The position numbers and the translations under genes are program-made. From CAVVYA01 sp963752345 (GTDB taxonomy: Bacteria > Pseudomonadota > Alphaproteobacteria > SMXQ01): a stretch of DNA of 64,000 bases. Below the pieces are notes generated by a model, which made no database searches, was not told the origin of the DNA, and saw nothing but the letters and a program-made list of their open reading frames with translations. This document shows positions 1-9,251 of this stretch, in pieces (the first letter of the stretch is position 1; every line of letters begins with the position of its first letter). The stretch spans positions 62,001 through 126,000 of the forward strand of contig CAVVYA010000020.1 in assembly GCA_963752345.1 (NCBI GenBank), read 5' to 3'.

Positions 1-1383
1 GGCACCTCCTTTACCATCAAAATCCCGCTGACCTTGGCCATTGTTTCCGCGTTGATCGTCTGCGCGGGAAGCGACCGCTTCGCCATTCCTCAGCTCAACG
101 TGCTCGAATTGGTGCGCGTGTCGCCGAAATCGGACACCCGCATCGAAATGGTGCACGAATCGCCGGTTCTGCGGCTGCGCGAGCGGCTTCTTCCGCTTGT
201 GTCGTTGCGTAAGCTGCTGAAGCTCGGCGGCGCGGAAGATGTCGCCAAGCAAGAGCTGTTCATCGTCGTCGCCCAGGTCGGCGCGCACCAGTTCGGCGTC
301 ATTGTCGACCAGGTTTTCGATACCGAGGAAATCGTGGTCAAGCCGGTATCGCCCCTGTTGCGCGACGTGCCGTTCTACTCGGGCAACACCATTCTCGGCG
401 ACGGCAGCGTGATCATGATCCTCGATCCGAACGGCATCGCCGGCGCGGCCGGCCAGACCCGCGTCGGATCGGGCGACGAAGACCATGACGCCGAGGCCGA
501 GGCCGAAGAGGGCCGCGCGAAGATGTCCTTCCTGCTGTTCCGCGCCGGCAGCGACGAGCTCAAGGCCGTGCCGCTGGCTTTGGTCGCCCGCCTCGAGCAG
601 ATCGATCTGGCCATGACCGAACGGGTCCATGGCCGCCACGTGGTGCAGTATCGCGAGCGCCTGATGCCGTTGGTGCCCTTCGACCCCGACCATCAATGGA
701 AATCCCAAGGCCGCCAGCCGATTCTGGTCTTTACCGAATCGGAACGCTCGATCGGCATGGTGGTCGATCAAATCGTCGACATCGTCGAGGACCACATGTC
801 CGTCGAACTGTCTTCCTCCACGCCCGGTCTCGTGGGCAGCGCCATCATCGCCGGCAAGGCCACCGATATCGTCGACGTCGGCTATTACCTGACCAAAGGG
901 CTGAGCGAATGGTTCGGTTCGACGAACGGCGCGGCGGCGGCGGCCTCGGCGTCACGCAACGTGCTGCTGGTCGACGACAGCGCCTTCTTCCGCAATCTGC
1001 TGACGCCGGTCCTGTCGGTCGCAGGGTGGCACGTGAGCGCTGTCGAGAGCCCGGAAGAGGCGCTCAAGCTGCGCGAGGCTGGCCGGATGTTCGATATCAT
1101 CATCAGCGACGTCGAAATGCCGCGCATGGATGGACTGGCCTTCGCAACCGAAGTGCGGTCCGACCCGCGCTGGAAGGACGTTCCCATGGTGGCGCTGTCG
1201 ACCCGCATCGCCAAGGAAGACATCGCGCAGGCACTGAAGGCCGGCTTCGACACCTATGTGGCCAAAGCGAGCCGCGACACCCTGCTCAACGTCTTGTCCG
1301 GCATCGCGGCGGCGCGGCAGCCTGAGCCGGCTGAGCCCGCGAAGGGCGCCGCCAGCGCCGATCAAAACTTCCGCGCCGCGTGA
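1..1383 (+). CDS. cheA: Chemotaxis histidine kinase CheA, C-terminal part, with two CheW-like domains and a receiver domain
   Basis: The gene enters from the left edge in frame, so its start, phosphotransfer (P1) domain and most of its kinase domain lie outside the window. The first residues (GTSFTIKIPLTLAIV) match the end of the CheA HATPase domain. A CheW-like domain follows at about residues 12-145 of the visible part and a second at about 170-300. A response-regulator receiver domain ends the protein from about 318 (VLLVDDSAFFR, then the phosphoacceptor region ISDVEMPRMDG). CheA autophosphorylates at chemoreceptor arrays and passes phosphate to CheY and CheB; a hybrid CheA may also use its own receiver as a phosphate sink. 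The gene heads the run cheA-cheY-cheB-cheR with short spacing. Family assignment is firm; the duplicated CheW domain is read from the sequence. Confidence 0.93.
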   Translation, partial: GTSFTIKIPLTLAIVSALIVCAGSDRFAIPQLNVLELVRVSPKSDTRIEMVHESPVLRLRERLLPLVSLRKLLKLGGAEDVAKQELFIVVAQVGAHQFGVIVDQVFDTEEIVVKPVSPLLRDVPFYSGNTILGDGSVIMILDPNGIAGAAGQTRVGSGDEDHDAEAEAEEGRAKMSFLLFRAGSDELKAVPLALVARLEQIDLAMTERVHGRHVVQYRERLMPLVPFDPDHQWKSQGRQPILVFTESERSIGMVVDQIVDIVEDHMSVELSSSTPGLVGSAIIAGKATDIVDVGYYLTKGLSEWFGSTNGAAAAASASRNVLLVDDSAFFRNLLTPVLSVAGWHVSAVESPEEALKLREAGRMFDIIISDVEMPRMDGLAFATEVRSDPRWKDVPMVALSTRIAKEDIAQALKAGFDTYVAKASRDTLLNVLSGIAAARQPEPAEPAKGAASADQNFRAA

Positions 1384-1400
1384 TACGGGAAAGGTTTCTC

Positions 1401-1766
1401 ATGAAAACGTGCCTTCTCGTTGACGATTCAAAGGCGATCCGAGCGATCGTCCGGCCGATTCTCGCCAATCTCGGATTCGAGGTTCTTGAGGCGGGCGACG
1501 GCGCCGAGGCGCTGAAGATCTGCCAGGCAAAGTTCCCGACGGCGGTGCTGCTCGACTGGAATATGCCGGTCATGAACGGCCTCGAATTTCTCAAAGCCCT
1601 GCGCGCGACGCCGGGCGGCGATCAGCCGATCGTGATTTTCTGCACCACGGAGAATCGGCCTCAGCAGATCGAGGAAGGAATTCTCGCCGGGGCGAACGAA
1701 TACATCATGAAGCCCTTCGATCAGGAAATCCTGCAGAGCAAATTCGCTCAAGTCGGCTTGCTGTAA
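1401..1766 (+). CDS. cheY: Chemotaxis response regulator CheY
   Basis: A single-domain receiver of 121 residues. The acidic pair D8-D9 (LLVDDS), phosphoacceptor D52 (LLDWNMPVMNG) and the conserved lysine in IMKPFD are all present. The ATG at 1401 is chosen because GGAAAGG lies just upstream; the frame opens slightly earlier, inside the end of cheA. Phospho-CheY normally binds the flagellar switch and changes rotation. It sits between cheA and cheB, 17 bases after the cheA stop, so it is presumably co-transcribed with them. A second CheY lies at 3911. Which one addresses the motor and which acts as a phosphate sink cannot be told from sequence. Confidence 0.95.
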   Translation: MKTCLLVDDSKAIRAIVRPILANLGFEVLEAGDGAEALKICQAKFPTAVLLDWNMPVMNGLEFLKALRATPGGDQPIVIFCTTENRPQQIEEGILAGANEYIMKPFDQEILQSKFAQVGLL

Positions 1767-1774
1767 TTGCATCG

Positions 1775-2917
1775 ATGACCGCTGAACTATCCCTGTCGGC
1801 ACCGGCACAGCCCAACAGCGACAATCCGATTCGCGTGATGCTGGTCGACAATTCGGCGGTCATCCGCAGTCTGATGTACCGCATCCTGTCGACCGATCCG
1901 GCAATTCGCGTCTCCGCATCGGCGGCGAACGGCTACACGGCCGTCCAGCTATTCCGCCAGGCGGATATCCAGGTCATCGTGCTCGATATCGAAATGCCGG
2001 TGATGGATGGCCTGAGCGCGATTCCCAAGCTGCTCGAGATCGACCCGGACGTCCGCATCATCATCGCTTCCACACTGACGGTGCGCAACGCCGAGATCAG
2101 CTTGAAGGCCCTCGAACTCGGCGCGCTCGACTATATCCCCAAGCCGACCACCCGCAAGGAAATCGGCGACGAAGGCGACTTCAAACGCGAGCTCCTGGCC
2201 AAGGTCAGGTCCCATGGCGCCCGTCCGCGCTTGCGGCCGCGCGCCGTGCCGTCGGCCAACGTCCCGCTGCGCCCGCCACCGGCCGTACTGAAGCAAGCGC
2301 CGCGCGCGATCGTGTTGCGCAAACCCGGATTGCAGCGGCCGCAAATTGTCGCCATCGGCAGCTCGACCGGGGGTCCGCAGGCGCTTTTCACATTGTTGCG
2401 CGGATTGCCGCCGACATTGTCCGTTCCGATCGTGGTAACCCAACATATGCCGCCGACCTTCACGGCGGTCCTTGCTCAACATGTCGAGCGCGTGTGCGGC
2501 CGCCCCTGCCAGGAGGCTGTCGATGGTGAGGTTCTCAATAACGACACTATCTATATCGCGCCGGGCGACCATCATCTTCTGATCGAGGGCACTCCAACGC
2601 GGCTCGTCGGCCGTGTGGTCGACGATCCGCCGGAGAACTATTGCCGGCCGTCGGTCGATCCGATGTTCCGCAGCCTGGTACAAACCCTCGGCAGCCGCGT
2701 GTTCGGCATCATGCTCACCGGCATGGGAAGCGACGGGCTATCGGGCGCCGCCAAGGTGATCGAGGCGGGCGGCACCATGATCGCCCAGGACGAGGCGACG
2801 AGCGTCGTCTGGGGCATGCCCGGCGCTGTGGCGACCGCGGGCTTGTGTTCCGCCGTTCTGCCCTTGCCGCAAATCGCTCCCTTCGTAACGCAGCTGTTCG
2901 AAAAGGCTGCGTCATGA
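1775..2917 (+). CDS. cheB: Chemotaxis response regulator / protein-glutamate methylesterase CheB
   Basis: A 380-residue protein of normal CheB length and layout. The N-terminal receiver has its phosphoacceptor at about D71 (VLDIEMPVMDG). A proline/arginine-rich linker at about 148-190 leads to the C-terminal methylesterase domain. The catalytic triad is visible: Ser in IGSSTGG (about 197), His in QHMP (about 224) and Asp in MLTGMGSDG (about 320). CheB removes methyl groups from chemoreceptor glutamates, and sometimes deamidates glutamines, when phosphorylated by CheA, giving adaptation. Its stop overlaps the start of cheR by ATGA, so methylesterase and methyltransferase are translationally coupled. 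Confidence 0.96.
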   Translation: MTAELSLSAPAQPNSDNPIRVMLVDNSAVIRSLMYRILSTDPAIRVSASAANGYTAVQLFRQADIQVIVLDIEMPVMDGLSAIPKLLEIDPDVRIIIASTLTVRNAEISLKALELGALDYIPKPTTRKEIGDEGDFKRELLAKVRSHGARPRLRPRAVPSANVPLRPPPAVLKQAPRAIVLRKPGLQRPQIVAIGSSTGGPQALFTLLRGLPPTLSVPIVVTQHMPPTFTAVLAQHVERVCGRPCQEAVDGEVLNNDTIYIAPGDHHLLIEGTPTRLVGRVVDDPPENYCRPSVDPMFRSLVQTLGSRVFGIMLTGMGSDGLSGAAKVIEAGGTMIAQDEATSVVWGMPGAVATAGLCSAVLPLPQIAPFVTQLFEKAAS

Positions 2918-3780
2918 ACAAGGCCGATTTCGAATTCATTGCCGGCTTGATCAAGGAAAGCTCGGGGCTCGTGCTGACCACCGAAAAAGGCTATCTGCTG
3001 GAAAGCCGGCTCGCTCCGGTCGCCCAGCGCCATGGTCACGCCAGCATCGAAGCCCTGATCGCGGCGCTGCGGATCAGCCGGCTGGGTCCGCTCTTGCCCG
3101 ACGTGGTCGAAGCGATGACCACCAACGAATCGTTCTTCTTCCGCGACGGCAAGCCGTTCGACATCTTTCGCTCGAAGTTCCTGCCGGAAATCCTGGAGCG
3201 GCGGGCGTCCGTCAAGTCCTTGCGGATCTGGTGCGCGGCGGCCTCGACCGGCCAGGAGCCCTACAGTCTGGCGATGCTGCTGCAGGAGGAAGCCGACAAG
3301 CTGCAAGGCTGGAATATCCAGATCCTGGGAACCGATCTATCGAATGAGGCGCTCGAACGGGCGCGCTCCGGCATCTACACCCATTTCGAGGTGCAGCGCG
3401 GCCTGTCCATCCAGCGGTTGATCCGCTTTTTCGAGAAGCAGGGCGAGCTGTGGCAGATCAAGCCCGATATCCGCAACATGGTGCAATACCGCAATTTCAA
3501 TCTGCTGCAGGATCCGCGCCCGCTCGGCCGGTTCGACGTGGTGTTCTGCCGCAACGTGCTGATCTATTTCGATCAGCCGACCAAAACCCGGGTCCTGAAG
3601 TCCATTGCAACCACCATGGATCGCGACGGCATCCTGGTGCTCGGCGGCGCCGAGACCGTATTCGGGGTCAGCAATGCTTTTTGCCCGATCGCCGATCACT
3701 TCGGCGTCTATGCGCTGGCGACCGAACCGATGGCCAAAGGGGCTTTGAAACCTGAAATCCCCATAAAATCAGCGATATGA
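2914..3780 (+). CDS. cheR: Chemotaxis protein methyltransferase CheR
   Basis: A 288-residue SAM-dependent methyltransferase that methylates chemoreceptor glutamates. The start at 2914 overlaps the cheB stop (ATGA); an open frame runs further upstream but only inside cheB. The N-terminal helical domain carries the CheR signature NESFFFRD at residues 71-78. The Rossmann core has the SAM-binding stretch RIWCAAASTGQEPYS at about 105-119 and the conserved FCRNVLIYF. Length and motifs are those of classical CheR without TPR extension. It is the last gene of the first chemotaxis transcript; a terminator-like hairpin follows. Confidence 0.96.
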   Translation: MNKADFEFIAGLIKESSGLVLTTEKGYLLESRLAPVAQRHGHASIEALIAALRISRLGPLLPDVVEAMTTNESFFFRDGKPFDIFRSKFLPEILERRASVKSLRIWCAAASTGQEPYSLAMLLQEEADKLQGWNIQILGTDLSNEALERARSGIYTHFEVQRGLSIQRLIRFFEKQGELWQIKPDIRNMVQYRNFNLLQDPRPLGRFDVVFCRNVLIYFDQPTKTRVLKSIATTMDRDGILVLGGAETVFGVSNAFCPIADHFGVYALATEPMAKGALKPEIPIKSAI

Positions 3781-3834
3781 GCGTTTGGCTTTGTAACTTT
3801 TTTTAAAGATATTGCGGCAAAAATAGGCATGTCG

Positions 3835-3879
3835 GGCTGTCGGGCGCAACCAGCGCGCCCGTAACACAGCCGCATTTTT
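3835..3879 (+). terminator. Intrinsic terminator after cheR
   Basis: A two-part stem, GGCTGT-CGGGCG pairing with CGCCCG-(taac bulge)-ACAGCC, is followed within three bases by five T. It lies in the 130-base gap between cheR and the second cheY. This suggests that the first four chemotaxis genes end here and the cheY-cheZ pair has its own promoter, or is reached by read-through. Confidence 0.55.
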
Positions 3880-3910
3880 CTCAGTCGTTAATCGAAGCGT
3901 GGAGTCGTAG

Positions 3911-4297
3911 ATGGCCGTCGACAAGAATATGAAGATCATGATCGTCGACGACTACAGCACGATGTTGCGGATTCTGCGCAATCTGCTGCGCCAACTCGAG
4001 TTCAACAACGTCGAGGAAGCGAACAACGGCGGCGACGCACTCCAGAAGCTGCGCGAAAATCCGTACCACCTGATCATTTCCGACTGGAACATGCAGCCCA
4101 TGACCGGGCTCGAGCTGCTCAAGGAAGTGCGCGCCGATGCCAAGCTGAAGCACATCCCGTTCATCATGGTTACGGCCGAAAGCAAGACCGACAACGTCAT
4201 TGCCGCCAAACAGGCCGGTGTGTCCAACTACATCGTGAAGCCGTTCAACGCGGAAACTCTGAAGACCAAGATGGCCAGCGTGCTTGGCCCGATCTGA
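3911..4297 (+). CDS. cheY: Chemotaxis response regulator CheY (second copy, paired with cheZ)
   Basis: A 128-residue stand-alone receiver with acidic residues D13-D14 (MIVDDYST), phosphoacceptor D58 (IISDWNMQPMTG), a conserved threonine in MVTAESK and lysine in IVKPF. The segment MKIMIVDDYSTMLRILRNLL and the NWNMQP-like active site resemble motor-binding CheY proteins of enteric type more than the first copy does. Pairing with cheZ directly downstream (35 bases) suggests this is the CheY whose phosphate CheZ removes. That is inference from position. The ribosome-binding site is weak (GGAG a little far from the ATG). Confidence 0.94.
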   Translation: MAVDKNMKIMIVDDYSTMLRILRNLLRQLEFNNVEEANNGGDALQKLRENPYHLIISDWNMQPMTGLELLKEVRADAKLKHIPFIMVTAESKTDNVIAAKQAGVSNYIVKPFNAETLKTKMASVLGPI

Positions 4298-4332
4298 TCA
4301 AGGCATGCGACACAAAACGGGGGGAGGCGGAG

Positions 4333-4914
4333 GTGCCGTCAAAAACCATGGGCCTTGACGACGCACACAACTATCTGGAAAAAATCATCTCCTCCCTCCA
4401 TATGTTGGACCGCAGGGAAAAGGGACCGCTGATCGCCGTGCTCGAGCATCTGTCGCTCTATGTCAAGAGCACGAAGATGGATATCGCCGCGCTGCGCAAT
4501 GCAGAGGGCAGTCAGAACTCCTTCTCCACCGCCGCCTTCGAGCTGGAAGAGATCGTCGTCGAGTCCTCAAAGGCGACGCATGGAATCATGAACGCCGCGG
4601 AAACCATCGAACGGGCCGTCGCGGGTCTCGACAAGGCCGCCGCCGCCGCCGTCAAGGACGCGGTCACCAGCATCTACGAGTCCTGCGCTTTCCAGGACAT
4701 CACCGGACAGCGCATCGCCAAGGTCATCGCCACCTTGCACAGCATCGAGACCAAGGTCGTCGGCCTCGCTCGGGCTTGCGGCGGCGAAGTCGAGACCCAG
4801 GCGATCGAGGTCCGCACGCCGACCCCCGAGAGCGCCCTGCTCAATGGCCCGCAGCTTGCGCTCAATGCGAAGAGCCAGGAAGAAATCGACCGCCTCTTCG
4901 AAAGCGCGAGCTGA
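4333..4914 (+). CDS. cheZ: CheY-phosphate phosphatase CheZ
   Basis: A 193-residue, largely helical protein. The CheZ active-site motif DxxxQ is present as D122-I-T-G-Q126, inside CAFQDITGQ, and corresponds to the Asp and Gln that promote hydrolysis of the CheY aspartyl phosphate. The C-terminal tail (QEEIDRLFESAS) resembles the amphipathic CheY-binding helix of the family. Translation starts at GTG 4333 behind GGGGAGGCGGAG. The gene follows cheY2 directly. CheZ speeds signal decay and normally acts as a dimer on phospho-CheY. Confidence 0.85.
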   Translation: MPSKTMGLDDAHNYLEKIISSLHMLDRREKGPLIAVLEHLSLYVKSTKMDIAALRNAEGSQNSFSTAAFELEEIVVESSKATHGIMNAAETIERAVAGLDKAAAAAVKDAVTSIYESCAFQDITGQRIAKVIATLHSIETKVVGLARACGGEVETQAIEVRTPTPESALLNGPQLALNAKSQEEIDRLFESAS

Positions 4915-4916
4915 GC

Positions 4917-5997
4917 ATGTCGGCGCCTGGGAATGCTGCAACGGATGCTGGTGAGCCAGGGCCCAGTCAAACCGTGGCGATTGCGGATGCGGACCGCAAT
5001 TCGCTCCATATCCTGCCGCTCGCCAGTCGTCAATCTCAAGACTCCGGCGTTGCGCCGCGCGCGGCTCATCAAGAACGCCCAGTTGAATACCGTCGTCGAG
5101 ATGTTCGACAGCCTCGATACCGGCAGCGGGCAAATGGAGATATCCCAGATCGGCCGCGAATTCGATTGGCCCGAGGTTCCCGTCCATCCGGATCTCGTCA
5201 TGCTGCGCAAACTCGCTCTGCTGCCCAGCTTCGACGTCTACAGCCTGCGCATCCTGTTTCGCCAGAACGACATTCCGCTCGCGGCGGACGATGCGCTCCA
5301 GCTCTCCGCCGCGAAGGTCGCCGAGCTGACCACTTACATGATGAGCTTCACCCGGCCGCTGATCCGCGAGATCTACCAGGACGCCGACGTCAACGTGCAG
5401 ACATTCGACGACGTCTTGGGACTGTTTCGCACGCCCGACCGCAAGAAGGCCCATGAGCGGCTCGACTTCATGGCAAATAAGCTCGGCATCGATATCCTGG
5501 AGATCCCGAGGTTCCTCGAGGACTACGGCGATATTTTCCTGTCCTTCTCCTACTACCGCCAGTGCCTCGACAGCATCGCGCCGGCGATCGATGACTTTTT
5601 TGCCGCCATGGCCGATTTCAAAAACAACTACCAGCTCCGCAACGACGCGAACCTGATGAAGACCTGCGAGTTCATGCAGTCCACCATCAACGAGCTGATG
5701 GCCGGCATCACCGGCCGATTCGAGAACTTCGACCGCAGCACGAACCTCATGTGGAACAACCTGTCCGCGGAGCGCTTCCAGAAGGTGCGCACGCTGATCC
5801 GCGACTATCACACCACCATCGGCGGCGTGTTGTGCGCGCTCAGCGTGAAAATGAACGCTTGGGCCAAGCTGTTCCCCGATCGCAAGAGCGGCGGCCCGGT
5901 GCGCCGCGCCGAGTTCATCATGTCGGAAATGAAGCAGGGTATCGACCGCATCGGCAAGATCGAGGATTCCGCGCCCATGTTGGCGGCGATCGGTTAA
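4917..5997 (+). CDS. Uncharacterised protein of the chemotaxis cluster (probable frame break near 5030)
   Basis: I do not recognise this family. The long frame from 4933 codes for about 354 residues, mostly helical by composition, with no membrane segment or signal peptide. Its first 30 residues are arginine- and serine-rich and look like out-of-frame reading. The frame opening at ATG 4917, right after cheZ, begins MSAPGNAATDAGEPGPSQ and looks like real coding sequence until about 5030. I therefore place the start at 4917, with a one-base shift near 5030 into the frame continuing NLKTPALRRARLIKN. The gene lies three bases after the cheZ stop, so a role linked to chemotaxis or motility is likely but not shown. 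Residues around SFSYYRQCLDSIAPAIDDFF are compositionally distinctive. Confidence 0.6.
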
Positions 5998-6202
5998 ATC
6001 GCGGCCGACGGACAGGCCCGCGCGCGCTTTACCCGTTTGATGTCCGGCCCTGACGCTCCCGCGGGCCGCAGCGAACCCTTTCCCGGCGGCCCGCCTTCTC
6101 CTATGATTTCGCGTCCGGCGCACGTCTGCCGGTCAAAAATCGCCGCAAGAAAATTGCGTGGTCTGGATCGGGCCCCCGTCCGGCCGCCAAGGGAGAGTGG
6201 AG

Positions 6203-7252
6203 ATGCCGTTTCGTACCGTCGATGCCGATGCTCATGTCATCGAGACGCCCTTCACCTTCGAGTTTCTGCAAAAGGACGAGGAGAAGTTCAAGCCGCTGGT
6301 GACCACCCAGACGGCGGGTGCCGCGCAGCTCTCCAACGAGGGCAATCTGCGCAAGGAATTCTGGATCGTCGACAACAACGCCTACGCCAAGGATCGCAAC
6401 GTCGATTCGACCACCGACCAGAGCTGGCGCGAGATGACCGACATTTCCGGCCGGGTCAACCACATGGACCAGCTCAATATCGACGTGCAGGTGCTGTTCC
6501 CCACCTTGTTCCTGCGCCCCTGCACCGACAATTTCCAGGTCGAATACGCGCTGTTCCGCTCCTACAACCGCTGGCTCGCGGAAATCTGGAAGAAGTCCAA
6601 CGGCCGGCTGCGCTGGGTGGCGATGGCGCCGCTGCGCTCGATGAACCGGGTCGAGGAGGAGCTGCGCTGGTGCAAGGAGCATGGCGCCTGCGGCATCTTC
6701 CTGCGCCCGTTCGAGTGCGAATCCAACGTCAGCGATCCGTATTTCTTTCCGCTCTACGAATTGGCCGCCAAGCTCGACATGCCGCTGTGCTGGCACGCCG
6801 GCAACGGCAGCTTCCAGATCCATGACTACTTCTTCCCGATCAACCTGCCGATCCATAAGCTCTCGATGGTGGCGACGTTCCACGAGATCCTGATGGCGGA
6901 ACTGCCGAAGAAGTTTCCCGACACCAAATGGGCCTTCATCGAGGCAAGCGCCCAGTGGATCCCCTACGCCATCAACGACCTGATGATCCGCAAGCGCAAG
7001 CAGGGCAAGCGCATCGCCGCCGACCCGCTGAAGGACAACAACATCTGGGTCGCCGTGCAGGTGCATGACGATTTCGAGTGGGTGCTGAAATACGCCAGCG
7101 AGGATCGCCTGGTCGTCGGTACCGATTACGGCCACACGGACACGTCGTCGGAGATCGAGGCGCTGCGTCTGCTCAAGGAAAACGGCAAGCTCTCGGCCCA
7201 GGCCGCCGACAAGATTCTCGGCCCCAACGCGGTGGAGCTCTACAGCCTGTAA
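6203..7252 (+). CDS. Amidohydrolase-family metal-dependent hydrolase or decarboxylase (copy A)
   Basis: A 349-residue TIM-barrel protein of the amidohydrolase 2 family (PF04909 type). The N-terminal metal site has the form D-A-H (VDADAHVIE). A central histidine lies in CWHAGNGSF, and the C-terminal aspartate in VGTDYGHTD. Members hydrolyse or decarboxylate small carboxylic and aromatic ring-cleavage products; the substrate cannot be read here. The start at 6203 follows GGGAGAGTGGAG. It is clearly paralogous to the gene at 8181: both share DNNIWV, GTDYGHTD(T)S, EALRLLKENGK and ILGPNA. The intervening gene is a dehydrogenase, and two TctC-type binding proteins follow, so the block looks like an uptake-plus-catabolism unit. 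Confidence 0.85.
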   Translation: MPFRTVDADAHVIETPFTFEFLQKDEEKFKPLVTTQTAGAAQLSNEGNLRKEFWIVDNNAYAKDRNVDSTTDQSWREMTDISGRVNHMDQLNIDVQVLFPTLFLRPCTDNFQVEYALFRSYNRWLAEIWKKSNGRLRWVAMAPLRSMNRVEEELRWCKEHGACGIFLRPFECESNVSDPYFFPLYELAAKLDMPLCWHAGNGSFQIHDYFFPINLPIHKLSMVATFHEILMAELPKKFPDTKWAFIEASAQWIPYAINDLMIRKRKQGKRIAADPLKDNNIWVAVQVHDDFEWVLKYASEDRLVVGTDYGHTDTSSEIEALRLLKENGKLSAQAADKILGPNAVELYSL

Positions 7253-7305
7253 ATCAAGTCGTTCGTCCAAAAACAAAAACGCATTTCGTCGAGGGTGGAA
7301 ATCTC

Positions 7306-8086
7306 ATGAGCAATGACGGCATTACGCGCGACGGCATCCGCCGTGGCGAACTGGTGGTCGTGACCGGTGGCGGCGGTGGATTCGGCCGCGCCTTCGCCCG
7401 CCGCTTCGCCCGCGACGGCGCCAGGGTCGCCGTGTGGGAGATCAACGCCGAGGCCGGCAACGAAACCGTCAAGCAGGTCAAGGAGGCCGGTGGCGAGGCG
7501 CGCTTCTTTGCGGTCGACCTGTCTCAGCCGGGGCAGATCGACGCGGCGGTCAAGGGCACGCTCGATGCCTACGGCTCGCCCTATTGCCTGGTCAACAACG
7601 CCAGCATCTACCCGCGCCACAGCGCGCTCGAAATGCCGCTCGAGGTCTGGGAGAAGACGCTCAAGATCAATATCACGGCGCCGTTTCTGATCGCCAAGGC
7701 CTTCGCGCCGCTGATGATCGCGCAGAAGCGCGGCGTGATCATCAACATCGCCTCGGGCCGCGCGCTCGAAGGCACGCCGCGCGGCGCCAACTATGCCTGC
7801 TCCAAGGCGGCGCTCGTCTCCCTGACCAAGACCCTGGCGCTCGAATGGGCCCGATACAACATCCGGGTGAACGCCATCGTGCCGGGCGTCTCCTTCACCG
7901 CCCAGCCCCTCGAGGACACCACGCCCGAAGAGTTGATCGAGCGCGGTAAGACACTCCATCCCCCTCGGCCGGGTCGGCTATCCCGACGATATGGCGGGAT
8001 TGGCCGCGTTTTTGGTGAGCCCTGATGCCTCATACATGACAGGTCAGGCGGTCGCCATGAATGGCGGAAAAGTCATGATCTCCTGA
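7306..8086 (+). CDS. Short-chain dehydrogenase/reductase (one-base frameshift near 7950)
   Basis: A classical SDR of about 259 residues when repaired. It has the NAD(P)-binding motif TGGGGGFG, the NNAS motif, the catalytic Ser region (NIASGRA) and YxxxK in ANYACSKAAL. The frame breaks near 7950 in acactccatcccc: removing one C restores IPLGRVGYPDDMAG and the usual SDR ending YMTGQAVAMNGG, stopping at 8086. The start ATG 7306 follows GAGGGTGGAA. It lies between two paralogous amidohydrolases and probably oxidises or reduces an intermediate of the same pathway. Both halves keep family motifs, so sequence error is more likely than gene loss. Confidence 0.82.
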
Positions 8087-8180
8087 ACGGAGGCACAAAG
8101 CGCCACGGCCAGCGGGCGATTGCCACGGCCCGGCCTGCCACCTAGAATAACGAAAAAATCGTTCAGTATCTGGGATCGCC

Positions 8181-9251
8181 ATGCCCACCATCGACTCCGA
8201 CGCGCACGTCATCGAATCCGAACGGACCTGGAGCTACCTCGGCGAATCCGAGAAGCGCTTCGCGCCCATGGTGCTGCAGCAATTGTCCGGCGACTTCGGG
8301 CGCGACAACCGCGGCAACCTGGCCAAGGAATTCTGGATGTTCAACGTCCAGCCGCAGCCCAAGGACCGCAACATCGACACCGACGGGGCGAGCGCCGAGT
8401 CGCGCGAAATGGCCAATGTGAAGTCGCGCATCAAGCACATGGACGAGCTCGAGATCGACGTCCAGGTGCTCTATCCGACGATTTTCCTCGCTCCCTGCAC
8501 GCGCGAGCAGGATGGCGAGCTCGCCCTGGTGCGCGCCTACAACCGCTGGCTCGCCGATATCTGGAAAGTTTCGGACAACCGCCTGCGCTGGGCCGCCATG
8601 GTGCCGTTCTTCACCATGGACAAGGTGCGCGAGGAGCTCGAGTTCGCCAAGGCGCACGGCGCCGTCTCGGTGTTCGTGCGGCCGTTCGAGGGCGAGCGCA
8701 ACGTGCAGGAATCCTATTTCAATCCGCTGTGGCAGGCGGCGAACGATCTCGATCTCGCCATCACCTTCCATGCCGGCAATGGCAGTTTCGTCAATCATGG
8801 CTTCCACGCCGGGCACAATTTCGCGGTCTTCAAGCTGTCGATGATCGCCACCTTCCACGGCCTGCTGGAGTACGAGGTGCCGAAGCGCTTCCCCAATGTG
8901 CGCTGGGCGTTCATCGAAGCCTGTGCGGGCTGGGTGCCCTACGCGCTGGTCGACGCGGAGAAGCGCCTCAAGCGCAAGGGCCGGCGCCTCGCCGCCAACC
9001 CGCTCAAGGACAACAACATCTGGGTGACGGTGGAGACCACCGACGACATCCCCTACATCATCGACCGCGTCGGCGACGACAACCTGGTCATCGGCACCGA
9101 TTACGGCCATACCGACACCTCGGCGCAGATCGAGGCGCTGCGGCTGCTCAAGGAAAACGGCAAGGTGCCGCGCGCCAGCGTCGATAAGATCCTCGGGCCC
9201 AACGCCACGAAGCTTTACGGGTTGAACGGCGCGTCCGCGGGCCATGCCTGA
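8181..9251 (+). CDS. Amidohydrolase-family metal-dependent hydrolase or decarboxylase (copy B)
   Basis: A 356-residue amidohydrolase 2 family protein and close relative of copy A at 6203. It shows the D-A-H metal site (IDSDAHVIE), HAGNGSF and the aspartate in IGTDYGHTDTS. Shared blocks run from the N-terminal metal site to ILGPNATKLYG, consistent with an internal duplication around the dehydrogenase gene or a pathway with two similar hydrolytic steps. Substrate unknown. Start ATG 8181 gives the expected N-terminus directly before the metal site. It is followed by a 200-base gap and then two tricarboxylate-type binding proteins. Confidence 0.85.
   Translation: MPTIDSDAHVIESERTWSYLGESEKRFAPMVLQQLSGDFGRDNRGNLAKEFWMFNVQPQPKDRNIDTDGASAESREMANVKSRIKHMDELEIDVQVLYPTIFLAPCTREQDGELALVRAYNRWLADIWKVSDNRLRWAAMVPFFTMDKVREELEFAKAHGAVSVFVRPFEGERNVQESYFNPLWQAANDLDLAITFHAGNGSFVNHGFHAGHNFAVFKLSMIATFHGLLEYEVPKRFPNVRWAFIEACAGWVPYALVDAEKRLKRKGRRLAANPLKDNNIWVTVETTDDIPYIIDRVGDDNLVIGTDYGHTDTSAQIEALRLLKENGKVPRASVDKILGPNATKLYGLNGASAGHA

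Noticed and set aside
2641..2913. Upstream extension of the cheR reading frame by 91 codons
   Set aside because: Runs entirely inside cheB with Arg/Gly-rich shadow composition; the ATGA-coupled start at 2914 fits CheR length.
4567..6123. Long minus-strand open frame (about 518 codons) opposite cheZ and the unknown gene
   Set aside because: It is antisense to a coding-like plus-strand frame, has shadow-type composition (His, Arg, Glu, Val) and no family motif; a result of high GC.
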